Origin: Henckelia pumila | Lineage: Eukaryota > Streptophyta > Magnoliopsida > Lamiales > Gesneriaceae | Assembly: GCF_033568475.1 (NCBI RefSeq) | Contig: NC_133121.1 | Location: 1,116,001 to 1,180,000, forward strand | DNA length: 64,000 bases | Direction of reading: 5' to 3' | Part shown: piece after piece, positions 12,017 through 24,669 of the stretch | Layout of the letters: every line of letters starts with the position of its first letter | How positions within the stretch are numbered: the stretch's first letter is position 1 | The notes under the pieces: model-generated | Told to the model about the DNA's origin: nothing | The model's input: the letters and a program-made list of their open reading frames with translations, nothing else | Databases searched by the model: none | Program-made: the position numbers and the translations under genes

Positions 12017-12566
12017 AATTAAAGAAAAACCCAAACAGATACATTGATTGTCATGAAATCGCTTTTTTCCTATTGACAAACCGCTTTATGTATTCAATCA
12101 ATATATTTATGACTTTAAGCTGGAAAACACTGATGTCACAAATACATGCTTGCAGCAGAGTTGAACCTACGATAGGCATTGTTGGGGTAAGTTACTAAAT
12201 TCTGAATGGGAACCTCTGAAAAAATCATTAACACGCATACATACCTCACAAGTTATAAAAAAACGTCATCAAAGACAAATAAGGTGTTATACCGTTGCGA
12301 CAAGCCAAAACATGACATACAAATAAATGGCAAGAAGAACCCGATTCTTTAATTTGAAATCAGTGCAGACATGATATCAGAAACCTCTCCTTTTCACCAT
12401 GTAACATAAATGTCTATTCATTTGGTTCAACCAACGCATAAGCCAATAAACACGGATCAATTCCTTTAAATTCAATAAACCTTCAGGACTGATAATCACA
12501 ACAATAATCTAATAAGAATAGAATGTGGGATTGACGTTTAATTATATATGGATCTGTTATAGTTTC
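11560..12566. other. Intergenic spacer with a (TTA)n microsatellite
   Basis: No gene supported. The only clear structure is the trinucleotide run at 11973-12015. The 3' UTR of the F-box gene should lie at its right end. Confidence 0.5.
11973..12015. repeat. (ATT)n microsatellite
   Basis: About fourteen uninterrupted ATT units seen directly. Confidence 0.95.
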
Positions 12567-14290
12567 TTACACGATAAGAATCTCAACATTCTTAGAAATG
12601 GTCTGTCCTTGGAACCGCTCGCGAATAATCCTCTGTCTCATCTCGAAATCTCCTCGATTACCAATGCAACGTAGCCATCTTCCAAGATTTAGATGGTAGT
12701 ATCTAACATCCAAAAAGATTGACAATCGTTCGAGGGATACCCCGCTTTCAACAATGTACAAAATAAAATTATACTCATTCTCCGTGCTACTAAATCCACT
12801 AAACTCCACCTCTTTCAACTGAGTGTGGTGCCTGACAAGTCTCTTCTCTGCTCCTCCTCCATTAAATGTCGATGGTTGGCTCTGCATTGACAAAGCCGAA
12901 TAAAATATTCGTCATATGTGTATATTCATTAAAAAAATTATGATCGTCAAACAAGGCGTAATGTGAATATCTGATGGATACCATTGATACATGGAGCTTG
13001 TGTAAAAGAGGGGACACATCCAGGATTGTAGCAAGTGCTAGCAGATCGAGCTTGTTCTGGTAATCTAAAAATAAAGCCAATTGTCTGAGGTGCCTAAGAT
13101 TGTTCACTCCACCAATTTCAAATGCCTGAGACAACATGCAAACACTACTCCATAAACATTTCTAGTATTTCTTCACTACTATTCTACTAAGGAAATGAAG
13201 AAAGGAAAAATGCTGAAAAGAGATTCATGGCACCTCAAAGAATCTGGCATTAGTCCAAAAATACATGCATTTAAGATTAGGAAGATCTTTGGCAACCTTT
13301 TCAAATACATAAGGGGCCATATTGCGACAAATGTCGATGAGTATATTTTGTAACGACGGTACGTTAGAAAACATTAACTTCAGCATTCTGACAGTACATA
13401 ATTCAAAAGTAGTCAGATTTCTAGCAGACAAGTCTATCTCTGCAACCTTTGAACAATTGAACAACGTCAAAGTTTTTAATTGAAGATTAGGACCATGAAT
13501 ATGTAATTTGGAAGGGAGAACACAAAACTTCAATTTTAATGATTGGAGGTTGCTACAGTTCAATAAAATGTTCTCCACTGACTTAGAAGTGAAAACAACA
13601 TCAGTCAAATCAAGATCTTCAAGAGCTTTGTGGCTTGATAGTTGTAAAGAACCACCTATCAAATATAAATGTTTCACCGACGATGCTCCAAGAAGAATAT
13701 CAGGAGAGAAAACATGAGGGTTGCTCTCTACATGGTTAAGAGAACAATATCGAATGGTAAGCCTTTCAACTCCCAATCTGCCAATACACTTCATCCATCT
13801 TCTAAAACTCTCCGAGATGCATCCACGAAAGCAACAAACCAAGTCAAAGGACGTTATTCTACAACCAGAATGATGGTGTAAAAAGGAATCCACTGCTTGG
13901 ACAAACTTTATTTTTAATTCACTCAACTTTTCATCCTCGATATTATAACAAAGAGAAGAACCAGCGTAAATCCTAAAACAATAAAATCTGACTTCTGAGA
14001 CAAAGGTGTAAACATGCTTCCATCTCCTTGACAGGACACTCGTCCTAACAGCATCTTTAGTACGTAATCGTGAAACAATCAACGAGATAACATCATCCGG
14101 CAATTGACTAATCCTATCTTTTCTCTCCTCCACGCGAGTATCAACATCAATAACATGCTTGTGAACAACCACAGAAAACTCCTTTAGTGCAAATATAAGA
14201 TGTTAGATCAATCAAAAAACAATAATATCAATAACAATTGAAGACAACAACATAGATGTTGAAACATACCTTCATCCGACGGCGCCTCAT
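12567..14290 (-). CDS. F-box/LRR/FBD-type protein, four exons
   Basis: Probable substrate adaptor of an SCF ubiquitin ligase. Exons: 14270-14290, 13234-14181, 12982-13125, 12567-12881, all phase 0 with GT-AG introns; total 475 residues. The first exon codes only MRRRRMK; it is preferred because the 948-nt exon has no suitable upstream ATG and its acceptor joins in frame. A two-codon upstream ORF (ATG AAA TGA) overlaps this start by four bases. The F-box spans about residues 30-70 (DRISQLPDDVISLIVSRL and SVLSRRWKHVY). Leucine-rich repeats follow (LEDLDLTD, LQSLKLKFC, LKTLTLFNC). The last exon has an FBD-like segment (QLKEVEFSGF... LERLSIF). The reading is open throughout, so it looks functional. 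This family is large and fast-evolving in plants, so no target can be inferred. Its 5' region is duplicated at 44.6 kb. Confidence 0.88.
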
Positions 14291-14821
14291 TTCATTCTCC
14301 AAAACCCAGAATCCAAATGCTAAACAAGCAATTCCTGAATGAGCCCAACAAAATGATACTTCCTTACCGTAAATGACTTGTAAATATTAGTTACATAATT
14401 AACGTGGTCAACAAGGTTAGAGTAAGAAACCCGGTTGAATGAGAAATTCTGAAATGCACTTGGTGATACTTTTTGATTGAATTGATTTCATTCTTTTGTA
14501 TAAAAAGATCACCAGAAGTATGTAAATGTTAAAAAACAAAACAAAACAAAACGAGAGAATCATAACACAAGCAACTAGGCAAGAAAAAGATTTGAGAAAC
14601 GAGTGATGAACATATTTCCACGAAATAAACCAAAAAATAGGAAGTGAAACTCACCGGTTATACAAGCGGGCAACATCATGAAATAATCTTAAAAGAAGCC
14701 GAAAATTTGATGTAAACGGGAAGACGAACTTGTGGCTGAACCCTAAGGTTGATACTTGATACGCACAAATTTATTCGCGATAAGGATGATTCTATTTTAT
14801 TGGATAAAGTAATGGGCATGG

Positions 14822-14876
<55 letters not shown>

Positions 14877-15028
14877 TTGGGCTTGGTCTTGGGCTTTGGC
14901 ATGGGTTCGGGTTTGGAGGGCATAATATCCAAATTCAAAATAACTTGTAGCCCAATAAAAGTCATCCCCAAGACCCACAATGTATTATTTTAAAAACTCA
15001 ACGTAAAAAACGGCGTTGATAGTCGGTT
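14200..15028. repeat. F-box 5' region block, copy 1 of a 30-kb-spaced direct duplication
   Basis: This block (intron 1, first exon, 5' UTR, promoter) matches 44555-45298 in the same orientation. Long near-identical stretches include the first exon, the CCCAACAAAATGATACTTCC segment, CGTAAATGACTTGTA and GGCGTTGATAGTCGGTT at the far end. Similarity stops near 15028/45298. Confidence 0.88.
14812..14887. repeat. (GGGCAT)n hexanucleotide tandem repeat
   Basis: About ten ATGGGC units, degrading to TTGGGC at the right end. It lies in the F-box upstream region. The paralogous block at 45160 has a short non-expanded version, so the expansion is specific to this copy. Confidence 0.93.
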
Positions 15029-15689
15029 CAAAGTGGGACAATAAAAATAATGGCCCTAATTGACTTTTATTTAAGGTAATAGACCTTCATAAATTAAAAT
15101 TGAGTCAATTGCCTCCAACTTGATAATTAGAATACATACCATGAGGATGAGTTGGTCTTTGGTGCCGGTCTGGTGCAACGTCCCTATTCTGTCGTGGACA
15201 AACAAAGGGTTTTGGCCACAATATTAAGTGATTAATTAACCATTAAAAATACAATAATTAAGAAAAGTAAATCCAATTTCTTTCAATATTATTTTATAAA
15301 ATCACACAAATTATTAATTATCAAGAAATATGAATACATTTAATATTAATTATCTATTGACCACGATTACCAAACAGTCCTTATTTTTTTTATTTTTTTA
15401 AGTACAAATACAATATTTCATCAAATCACAATTACAACGAAAATAAACTGCCCGCACAACCGATGGGACTTGAGCATTGACCCAAGACTTGCTTATCTTG
15501 GATAAAAAAAACTACTTAAATCTACCTAAATAAATTAAAAAATCTACCCGCATTTAACAGAAATCTAACCTGAAACCAAATGATCTCATGACCTCAACCT
15601 TAGCCAAATGGCTAAGGGCTCATTGGTCAGTCCACATTATTATTAGTAGTAAATGACAAAGATCTCAAGAGCATACATGATTTATACAT
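15029..15689. other. AT-rich spacer
   Basis: No gene supported. A small perfect inverted repeat (CTTAGCCA/TGGCTAAG near 15600) is present, without wider element structure that I can delimit. Confidence 0.45.
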
Positions 15690-16961
15690 TAATACTAGCA
15701 CCCGAATGTGTTGCGTGTCTTTTATTGTCTAATAATAATAATAAATAGTTATATTAAAAATGGTATTTTTGTAAATAAATATTTATGAAATGAAAAAAAA
15801 TAATGAAAATGGCATATCGTAATTACATAACTATTTAAGAGCAAAAATGAAGATGGTGTTCTTACCAAGAGGCCACTTGCTCTTACTCAATATTAACTAG
15901 CATATTTGACGATGTGTGTGACGAAAATTTTTTTAATACTTAATTTCAATAAAAAATAATTTAATAAATTTATAAAAATAAAATTAATTTTTTTTTGTTA
16001 AAAATGATCACCTTTCTCTTCTATTAAGTATTTCTTATTTCATTAGTTTTTTTTCAAATAATTTGGAATTTGAAAATAGATAAATAAAACGATTGTATTA
16101 TATATTAAATATAAATAATTAAATAAAAATAAAATAAATAAAGATAGTGGATAGAACAATTTTAGTGTGTGTGTTTGTGTTTTTTTTTAATATTCTTTAA
16201 TTAATATTTTGGCATACCAAGAGACCAACTGAGGGTCTCTTGCAAAATAATAGTAATAGATAATAAATAGTTTGATTAAAAATGATATTTTCGTAAATAA
16301 ATATTTATGAAATGAAAAAAAATAATGAAAATGACATATTTGTAATTACATATATATTTAAGAGCAAATATGAAGATGATGTTCATACCAAGAGACCACT
16401 TGCTCTTACTTAATATATAAATAGCGGTAACGCACACGCCTTGCGTGTGTAACGTAATACATAAATATTATGTGTTGTGTATATACTATATTATATAACA
16501 TTTATTTTTAAAGTGTTTTATTTTAATATGATATGCATTTTTTTGTAATTTGACACTTTTATGAGGGTTTTTTTTTGGTAATGTGAGGTAAGGCATACCA
16601 AGAGGCCAACTAAAGTGCTCTTGCTTAATATATAACTAGCGCCCAAGCACACGCGATGCGTGTGAAAACATAAATTAAATATATTATCTCGTATTGTGTG
16701 ATCATCATATAAAAACCATAATGAGTAATCAAACTGAAAATGAACCAATTATTTTTGATATTGATTTAAATTTTCAACTGCAATGTGAAAGAAAGTAGTT
16801 TTATGTAGGAGAGTATTATGTGGAAATTATGCTAATGTGAGTGGGTAGTTTTAATGTTAGTGTTTTTTTTTTCATGTTTTAAGTCTGAGTTTTTTAATTA
16901 TTATTTTTTAATTATTGACCATACCAAGAGACCATGATATGATCTTCTTCCATAATAAATA

Positions 16962-17024
<63 letters not shown>

Positions 17025-17046
17025 CATCTTGCTGCACGCAACGCGT
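15690..17046. repeat. Head-to-tail array of short Helitron-like units
   Basis: Two motif types alternate. A tail motif, ATACCAAGAGACCA followed by GCTCTT and an AT tract, recurs near 15862, 16215, 16385, 16592 and 16920, and again near 20013 beyond the solo LTRs. A head motif, TAGC followed by a CACACGCGATGCGTG-like palindrome, starts near 15694, 16421, 16636 and 17022. Segments 15735-15900 and 16260-16420 are near copies. The AAGAG...CTCTT pair can form a hairpin near the 3' end, as in Helitrons, but the canonical CTRR end and 5' TC are not clear. No coding sequence. Confidence 0.5.
16963..17021. repeat. (TA)n microsatellite
   Basis: About 29 TA units, directly before a CACGCAACGCGTG head motif of the surrounding array. 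Confidence 0.95.
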
Positions 17047-17051
17047 GCTAA

Positions 17052-18373
17052 TGTTGTGAAATTTTCTCGCAAGCGTACGAGTGTCAAGTTTTAATATAGT
17101 GATTTAAATCAGATATCGATCCCACATGGAGTAAAATGAAAATATTAGTGCTTGTAATTAAAATAGTCCAAACTTTATCTAGAAAATTAAACTTTGAGAA
17201 TTTTGCAGAAAATAAAATAGCAAGATAATTTTTATAAGCACGCACACAACTTTCAAATTAAAAATCAATCAGAGAATAATGGTCTAGAGGTATAGATTTC
17301 ACCTGGTTTCAACAACAATCAATCCCGAGTGCCGAATAAAATATATCAACTACAATTCAATTCCAATATCCCTATTAAGAATATACTTGCAGTGATCAAT
17401 TCAAAACGATGTTCTCTTTTTAAAAGCTCTGTTAAAATTATACACTCTCCCGAGCAATATAAATAATTAACAGTGTATTTTCTAATGGTCCTATTCAAAA
17501 TCTCCTCTCGAGTGCCAGATTTCAAATAAATATTACAAATCTGATAATTGAAAAGACAATCAATTCTATAAAAAATAATTAATCTAGAAGAAACTCAATT
17601 CAATAAAATCAAAAATTCATGAAAGTGTCTACACCAGGTTCCATCCGACCTTTAGACTATAAAAATTTAGTTCATAATCAAATTATGAATAAAATAAAAC
17701 ATGTTCAAAAATCCAAACATATTCAGAATAAAATAAAAGATAAGAAACAAATTCGTCGTCGATGTCGTGTCCGGTCTATCAAACTCCGTCTTTGTTCTTC
17801 AAGTTAGCTCCAGAATAATCCCAGAAATCTCACAGAAAATCACGATCTCTGATCTGTAGTGTGTGTGGTGGCTCTCTCCCTTAATTTGTCAGATAAAAAT
17901 TCCTTTTTATACTCTCCACAAAAGCCCAGCAAAAAGCCCAAGAAATATGAAAGTTTCCTTCCCGATAAAAATTTCCAACTACAGATTTCGCGACAAGCGC
18001 CCGCTCCAGCAGTCCATGCGGCCACGCATCGGCTTCTGTTAAAACTCTTCACTCTTCAGTCACACAGCGCGATAGCACTTTTTGAAGCGCTAAAGGGAAG
18101 CACTAATCTCTAGGCCCAATTTTGAAAGCCCAATTCCCTTTCTTGTCTGATCGTTTCTTCTTTTCTTTCTCTTTTCTCTTCTCCACTTCTTATTTCTTCT
18201 TTTATTCTTTTTCCTTCCTTTTTCCAAATAAATTCAATAATTCTTCTTTTCTCCACAAAATTACATAATTCACTGTAAACACAAAACACTAAAATAACCA
18301 CATAAATCTGCTCGAAACAAATATTTAACAATTAAAATCATATATAAATTAAGTGTATAAAATACACTTATCA
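17052..18373. mobile_element. Solo LTR 1 (probably Gypsy type)
   Basis: It starts TGTTGTGAAATTTTC and ends ACACTTATCA, the TG...CA ends of an LTR, with an exact 5-bp duplication GCTAA on both sides (17047-17051, 18374-18378). It is 1322 bp with no internal coding region, so it is a solo LTR left by recombination. It shares the ATCGATCCCACA block and the ACTTATCA terminus with the element at 18442. Orientation is uncertain; minus is suggested by resemblance to LTRs that begin TGATAAGTG. Confidence 0.82.
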
Positions 18374-18441
18374 GCTAAATAATTTGTTTTTATAATAAAA
18401 TTATATTTCAATTAAAACAGCAATTAAAATGATTGTGTTAT

Positions 18442-19871
18442 TGACCGCTTAATTTGGTATCAACTAGCAAGAGCACTAGGTCAAGTAATAGTAAAGTGAA
18501 CAGAGAGTCCAAGTATCGATCCCACAGGAATTGTAGTCAATTCTCAAGAATTAATTATTTAGCTTAATCTAGACAAAAATAATAAATAGGAGGCAATGAA
18601 TTAAATAAAAAAATTTAATTATTCAAAATAATAAGAAATAAAATAGCTGAAAGATAAATTTAATTAAATTGAGACAATCAAGATACACGAAGGTACCGAA
18701 CAATTTATGCAAACAAGTGGCAAATCTAAGATCCAGATTTAATCTTAAATCACGACGAATTATCCTATCTTGTTTAACAGTCTATTTCTAGAACATGTTA
18801 AACATATTCATGTTATGACGGATTAATTCTCATAATTCTAATCAAACATGAATGCATTCAATATTTGTGATAATTCAGTTTTAACATAAAATCGCATACT
18901 GGAACCGAATATTATTTCTAGTCGGTTTAACCATATGTTAATTATTGGAGTGATCAAAATCAATTCCTAACCTTTCGACTCGGAATTAAATAACAAGCAA
19001 GTAAATAATTGATCAGTTTATTCACAAGACATAATTTAAATCCAATAATCAATAAATTGAAGAAAGATCTAAAAATCTCAAATCAAAATCCACATATTCA
19101 ACATAAAATTGTTCGGCCCAATCTCGCCGTCTTGGTTGAAGAAAAACTAATCAATAAATAAAAAATATAGTTCAAACAAAAGTTTAATAATCAAAAGAAC
19201 AAGGGAAGAAAAACTCGAATGGAGTGTTCTTCAATCTCCAAGCCTCCTAGCCGCCGTCTCTCTTATGCGATTCCAACCCCCCAATCTGATCTCAACTCTC
19301 CTATTTATATGTCTTTAAAAGCCTACACAATAAAGCCCGAAAAGTAATACTTTTAATTGCCGAAAATTTTATTTGTTTGATTCTGCGACATGCACGAACC
19401 CTGGATAAGGGTCCTTGCCCACCTCCGGATTCCCTCTGCCTCAAATTATTTTTTTCCTCGCGACATGGCCGGACCCCGGGCCACCTCCGTTCATGGGTCC
19501 GTGCATACATATGTGCCAGCGCGCAGTTTTCTTGAAAAAATCATATCTTGAGTTCTAGCCGTCGGATCGAGCCAAAATTTGAACAGCAGCTTTAAAACAT
19601 CTTGAACTTGATTTTGAACGGTAGAGATCGGATTTATATTTCTCTATCATTAAAAATGAATTTTTGACCATAGCTGCTTCGTAATTTATGCTTGTGGCTC
19701 TTCTCTTGCTCCAAAAATCATGATTTCTTCAATATTTCTACAAAAATCAACCAAGAGAGTGAAATGCAGACACATACAATAAAACACATAAAAACACATA
19801 AAAACAATATGAATGCACACAAAAAAGACAAAAACCTATCACGAAATAATGCACACAAAATGCACTTATCA
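18442..19871. mobile_element. Solo LTR 2, related to solo LTR 1
   Basis: It starts TGACCGCTTAATTTGG and ends GCACTTATCA, flanked by the exact 5-bp duplication GTTAT (18437-18441, 19872-19876). It is 1430 bp and noncoding. It shares ATCGATCCCACA near the left end and the right terminus with solo LTR 1, but the middle is strongly diverged, so the two are separate insertions of one superfamily. Removing both restores a continuous stretch of the surrounding repeat array. Confidence 0.82.
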
Positions 19872-19876
19872 GTTAT

Positions 19877-20796
19877 ATAATAAATACAAAAATAAGGGAG
19901 AAAATAAAAGAAATAGTTAAATTAAAAATAAAAAAAGAAAAAAGAAATCATAATTGAGGAGAAAAAATTGAGATAATGAAGTGAACAGTTTTTTTTTTCT
20001 CAATTTATTGTCATACCAAGATACCAAAGACTCTTATATAAACATATATATAGATATAGATATAGATTATTATGCCATGTTATTTACTACTATAATACAC
20101 AACCAACCAATATTTTTTTATATCATAATCATAATAATTAGACAGAGAGTCTCTGTTCATTATGATTAGGCCAGCGGTCATTTTCATCAACAAATTCTGG
20201 TTTTTTATTAAATAATATAAAATTTAAAAAGATTAATAAATATATTGCAAACTGGAGATGATGGATCTAGTACAAATCCGAGACCGTGTTTAAGCCATTT
20301 TTTTTTTCATGTTTAGAAATTAAATAAATAAGAAATGGAAGGAATCTGGTCAAACATGACCAGACAGACACCTCTATGAATCCGGAGCAAACTGTTCCGG
20401 ATTCAATAAAGGTTTGTTCCCCGTGATGGTTGAAGTGTGATTCTATTAGTTCGACTGAGAAAGATCAGATCGAAGAGCAAAGATGAGTTCAGTGATCAGA
20501 AGAGTTCATTGTCAGATCAAGTACTGAGATCAGATCGAAGTCTTTGGCCAGATGAGTCCTGATGACAGATTGATTGTCCAAAGAGTTTGGAGCTTGGAGC
20601 GAGAAATCAGATCAAACTATGAGGAGATCAATTGAATAAAGAAGCAAAAGACTTATAGTGTTGGGCCATGTTGACTTTATAATTGAGCCGTAAGTTGCTG
20701 ACCTAAAGCCCACGAAAAAATTCAGTGTATTTTCTCTATATAAGCAGATAAAAGCTGGTCGTAACCAACATAACAGAAAATGAAAATTTTCATCTA
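19877..20796. other. End of repeat array and unassigned noncoding DNA
   Basis: It contains the last ATACCAAGA tail motif (~20013) and a short GATATA run. Bases 20240-20790 are a stretch with many AGATCAGATCGAAG-like words that I cannot assign. No gene supported. Confidence 0.45.
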
Positions 20797-21157
20797 ATAT
20801 GGCAATAGAATTTGTAGCTTGTTACGAGGCATCTAATAATGGAATATGGTTGCGAAATTTTGTCACTATGCTGCGTATTGTAAAAAATATTTAAAGACCA
20901 TTGAAGATATATTGTGACAATAATTCGAATGTACTTTATTCCAATAGCAACAGAAGTTCTTCGAAGTCGAAGCACATAGACATCAAGTTTCTTGCTGTTA
21001 AAGAAAGAGTTCAGAGTTGTCAAATTACTATAGAACATATTGGAACAAACTTTATGATTGCGGATTTGCTTACTAAGTGATTACCACCTAAGGTCTTTCA
21101 TGAGCATACAGCTCATATGGGTGTTGTACTATTTCATGATTTACATGTTTAGTGGGA
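20797..21157 (+). pseudogene. Copia element A, RNase H 3' end (broken)
   Basis: Read on the plus strand it encodes the C-terminus of a Copia polyprotein: EFVACYEASNNGIWLRNFV, an IYCDNNS strand, then SKHIDIKFLAVKERV and EHIGTNFMIADLLTK. In-frame stops and shifts interrupt it (for example after RIVKNI and after LLTK). Everything upstream of RNase H is missing. It is followed by a noncoding 3' region and a polypurine tract (AAGTGGGAGA, 21539-21548) just before an LTR at 21550. Confidence 0.85.
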
Positions 21158-21549
21158 GTTTGTATTTTGATGTTCTTGGTACACATACATTTTTATGTTT
21201 GTATTATGCAGAATAAATTATATGGTTCAATACTTAAACTCTGAATATTACTTATGTTTTATTTGATCTATTTAAAGAATAAAGTTGGACTAGTTGAAAA
21301 TAAGCGTGTTGATCACATTGCATGTAATTTTCATGCTACACATCCATACATGATCTATGTCGTTGAATATATTAGTAAGGTGACCATTGATGGATCTAGT
21401 TACGAATAAATGTAACAAAGATCGCTTTGGTTCCATGCTGATATAGGAAATGGATCACATTGTTGCTAAGAAATTAGATGGTTATTTTTGTGCATTAAAG
21501 TCTATAAAATATAATTGGTCAAGAAATATATGAAGCCCAAGTGGGAGAT
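21158..21549 (+). other. Copia A 3' untranslated region and polypurine tract
   Basis: Noncoding stretch between the RNase H relic and the LTR, ending in the polypurine tract AAGTGGGAGA at 21539-21548, the primer site for plus-strand DNA in LTR elements. Confidence 0.7.
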
Positions 21550-21694
21550 TGTTAGAATTTTATTCTATATAATATATGGCTTGCATATTTAAGATATCGA
21601 TTATATTATATACTATCTAATTTAATTGGGTCAATAAGTGATTTATAAAGCTGATTCAATATTTATATTTAGGTATGAAATTTAATGTGTATAA
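21550..21694 (+). mobile_element. Copia A 3' LTR, left part
   Basis: It begins TGTTAGAATTTTATTC directly after a polypurine tract, then is cut by the LTR of Copia B. The continuation is likely 44235-44516. Confidence 0.7.
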
Positions 21695-22166
21695 TGTTGG
21701 ATCATAAATCCAACGTTGGGCTTATATGTAAATAATTATGTGTTGTGGACTGTCAAATAAAGTTAGCCCATAAAAGTGATCTAAATAAGGTTTCGATTTA
21801 TTTGTGCTTTAATGTATCTAATAAGGTGTGGCCTTTAATGTGTAGATACTAGTGGACTTTTTCTATTTGATTGATGGGCTTAAATAGAATCCCTAAATAT
21901 AAATTAAAGGGTTATGGTCCCTAGATCACACGACGTATACATCGACACAATCATTCTATTCTATTCCCATCAATAGTTAGAGAGTGTGAGAGAACTGAAG
22001 GAACTCTCAAGGCAAATCGTGTTGATCTGGAAGGCTAAACCATGCAGATCTACATCGATATCAATTGTTAAGAATTAAGGTACGCTTCCGCTTCAGTTTA
22101 CAGTTTTAATCTTGATGATTTAACATGATGATTATGAGTTTAAGTTTATATGAATTTTTTCCAACA
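21695..22166 (+). repeat. Copia B 5' LTR
   Basis: 472 bp, starts TGTTGGATCATAAATCC and ends TTCCAACA. Against the 3' LTR I count about 25 substitutions plus a ~14-bp gap near the 3' end, roughly 94-95% identity. Confidence 0.9.
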
Positions 22167-22181
22167 AGTGGCGTCAGAGAC
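22167..22181 (+). other. Copia B primer binding site (degenerate)
   Basis: AGTGGCGTCAGAGAC directly follows the LTR. It matches the initiator-Met-tRNA site TGGTATCAGAGC with changes. Confidence 0.7.
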
Positions 22182-22651
22182 ACTCATGTTTAAATCATTG
22201 AGATACATTTTATATTCATTTGGTCTAATCGAAAACAAAAAATCGAAGTCGAATTTTTAGTCCAGTTTTTATTAATTTTCGGTTTAAAAAAAAAACTGAA
22301 AAAATTCGAAAATTTGAATCAAGGGTTTTCAGGCCGATCGGCCAACATACGGCCGTTTCCGGAAAAATTGGATGAGGCGTTTTGTTGCCCACATCAAGGT
22401 GCATCACATAGTACAGGTTTCTTGCCAAAAATCGTTGCAAAAATGGTCTGATTTTGAATGAAACTCGCGGCCAAACTTTCTGCGCGAAAGAGAGAAAATC
22501 TGCCATTCTTCAGGCCTTCCTCTGGACGATCGGGAGTGGTGTGGTTCTGTGGTGGTCGCCTCCTGGTGGCTGTCACTGGACGTCGTTGATTGGCTGAAGT
22601 AAGGGTGGCAGCGGCAACTAGATGAGGAAGATGATGGGTTAGGGTTTCAAC

Positions 22652-23496
22652 CAGGGGCGGCCCTGCCCCAGGGCGGGCAGGGCCCATGCCCAGGGCCCCA
22701 CTTTGGGTGGAGCCCCAAATTAAAAAAATTATTATATATGTATATATATATTATAAACATTATGTATTAATGTACTTCAATTAATTATTATTATATTATA
22801 GTAGCTATTAAAAAAACCTAATAATATTTATATATTGTCAACAACAAAGCTATCACTCAAATTAATATGTTTAATTTTCGCTTCGTTCATTACCTCTTAA
22901 TTTGACGTTGTTTGTCATCGACCATCATATTTCACATTCTTGGCATTGATTTTTATAGCTTGATGTTCGATCAATTTCCTCTCGACCTCTGTGTGCGTTA
23001 AAATTTGAGTTATGAATCGTTCAATTTATTTTTAATTTAATGTTATATTTTAATATTTATAGTTAAATTCATCTCGTGGTTGAAAATTATGAATTGAAGG
23101 TACGAATTTCGAAACTTAATTTTTAAAATTGAGACTTTTATTTAATTTATCTTTAACGACTAAATTAACTGCTTCTAAACTAAATTAGCACTTAAATTGT
23201 GAGTTTTGATGGTTAAATGTGATTTTTTTTGGGGATCATAATTATATTCACAAAATATGAAGATAATTTCGTATAGCTCAATTATATTTGATTTTTTAAA
23301 TGAGATTTGATATTTACATTTTATTTTGTGTTACCTACACTCCAATTCATGTGTAGAATTAAGTGCAAATTTATTTACAAATGGAGTGCAAATAACAAAA
23401 AATGGAGTGTAAATATCAACTTCTATTTTAAATTAATATAAAAAACTATTACTCTAATCTTTGCCCCGGGCCTCATTTTCCTTTGGACCGCCCCTG
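22652..23496. mobile_element. Nonautonomous hAT element in the Copia B leader
   Basis: The ends CAGGGGCGGCCCTG and CAGGGGCGGTCCAA are inverted repeats of hAT type, with GC-rich blocks (GGGCCC, CCCGGGCC) next to them and an AT-rich 800-bp core. The flanking 8-mers GTTTCAAC and ATTTCGGC match at five of eight positions, so the target duplication is decayed or uncertain. No ORF of note. Confidence 0.72.
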
Positions 23497-24669
23497 ATTT
23501 CGGCCTAATTTTCAAAAATTTTAAATTAAATTATTTTTTTAAATCAAGGAAACGAAAATATTTCAGATTTTTGGTAAATTTTTCTAACCCATCATATATT
23601 TTTTTGGATAAAGTTTAATTCGATTATAAACCCATTTTTTTTTTTTTGGGTTTTAAGGATAATTTGGCTTAAACGTTTAAATTTTCAATTATTCAAATAA
23701 TGATAAGGTTATTTTTATATATTTTAAAATGAGTTGATTAAAATCAATTTATTTTGAAATATAAAAGTTTTGTATATGTAATTTTTATGACTATTAATCG
23801 GCCCAAAGGAAGGTTAATATTTAATATAGTTACATATACGTTTATAAGGGTAAAAAGTGATAGTTATTCGGTTTTCATGTGAATAATAATCGTTTCAAAG
23901 GAAGATTATTATTTGACATGTTATTTACTATCAATTTTCGGTATCCCTTATGAGGTTTGCATTATTTGAATTAATTGATTATTTTCTATGGATTAAGTTT
24001 ATCGGTCAATGTACATGGGTTATTTAATTTTTGAATATACAGGAATCCAACCCGAAAATATCACCCATGACCAGTAAATTGCCTTATTTGCCCGCCAGTC
24101 GGCATTGATCTTACAATCAATGGTTAAATAATTGAATTTGACCAAAATACTTAAAAATTTATTATTTAAGAAAAGGGTCAATTTTCTTTGATATTAAATT
24201 TGAATAAAGGAATATTTAAGGTATATATATTTTGGGGTAAATTGATTGAAGCAACATGTTGCCAAAGTGACCTCTATTGTGGAAATTAATTTGTTTTGGA
24301 ATATAAAAAGTTTTGTAAATGTAACTTATGTGAATAATTAATCGATCCAAAGGAAAGTTATTATTTAACTTAGTTACATGTGAAATTGTGGTAATAAATG
24401 TGTGATTATTATTCGGTTTTACATATGAATAATAAATCGTTCCAAAGGAAGATTTATTATTTGATATGTTTTTATGATCAATATTTGATTACTACACCAA
24501 GATATCATTTACAAGTTAATATTTTGTCCAAAGATGGAATATTAATTGAGTGTCCGGTATCTTGAGATAGAGATTGCCTTTATTGGAATTTAATATTACT
24601 TATTTGGGCATTTTTGTGAGCATATTTAATTTATTGATAAATTTTTTATCAATTATTATTTGAATATTT

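Noticed and set aside
14676..14980. Minus-strand ORFs encoding long Ala-His or Met-Pro repeats
   Set aside because: They are readings of the GGGCAT hexamer tandem repeat in the F-box upstream region; no conserved domain and no supporting context.
20545..20620. CTGATGA followed by GAAA, resembling a hammerhead ribozyme core
   Set aside because: The two core motifs are about 50 nt apart and I could not find the three helices needed; probably chance.
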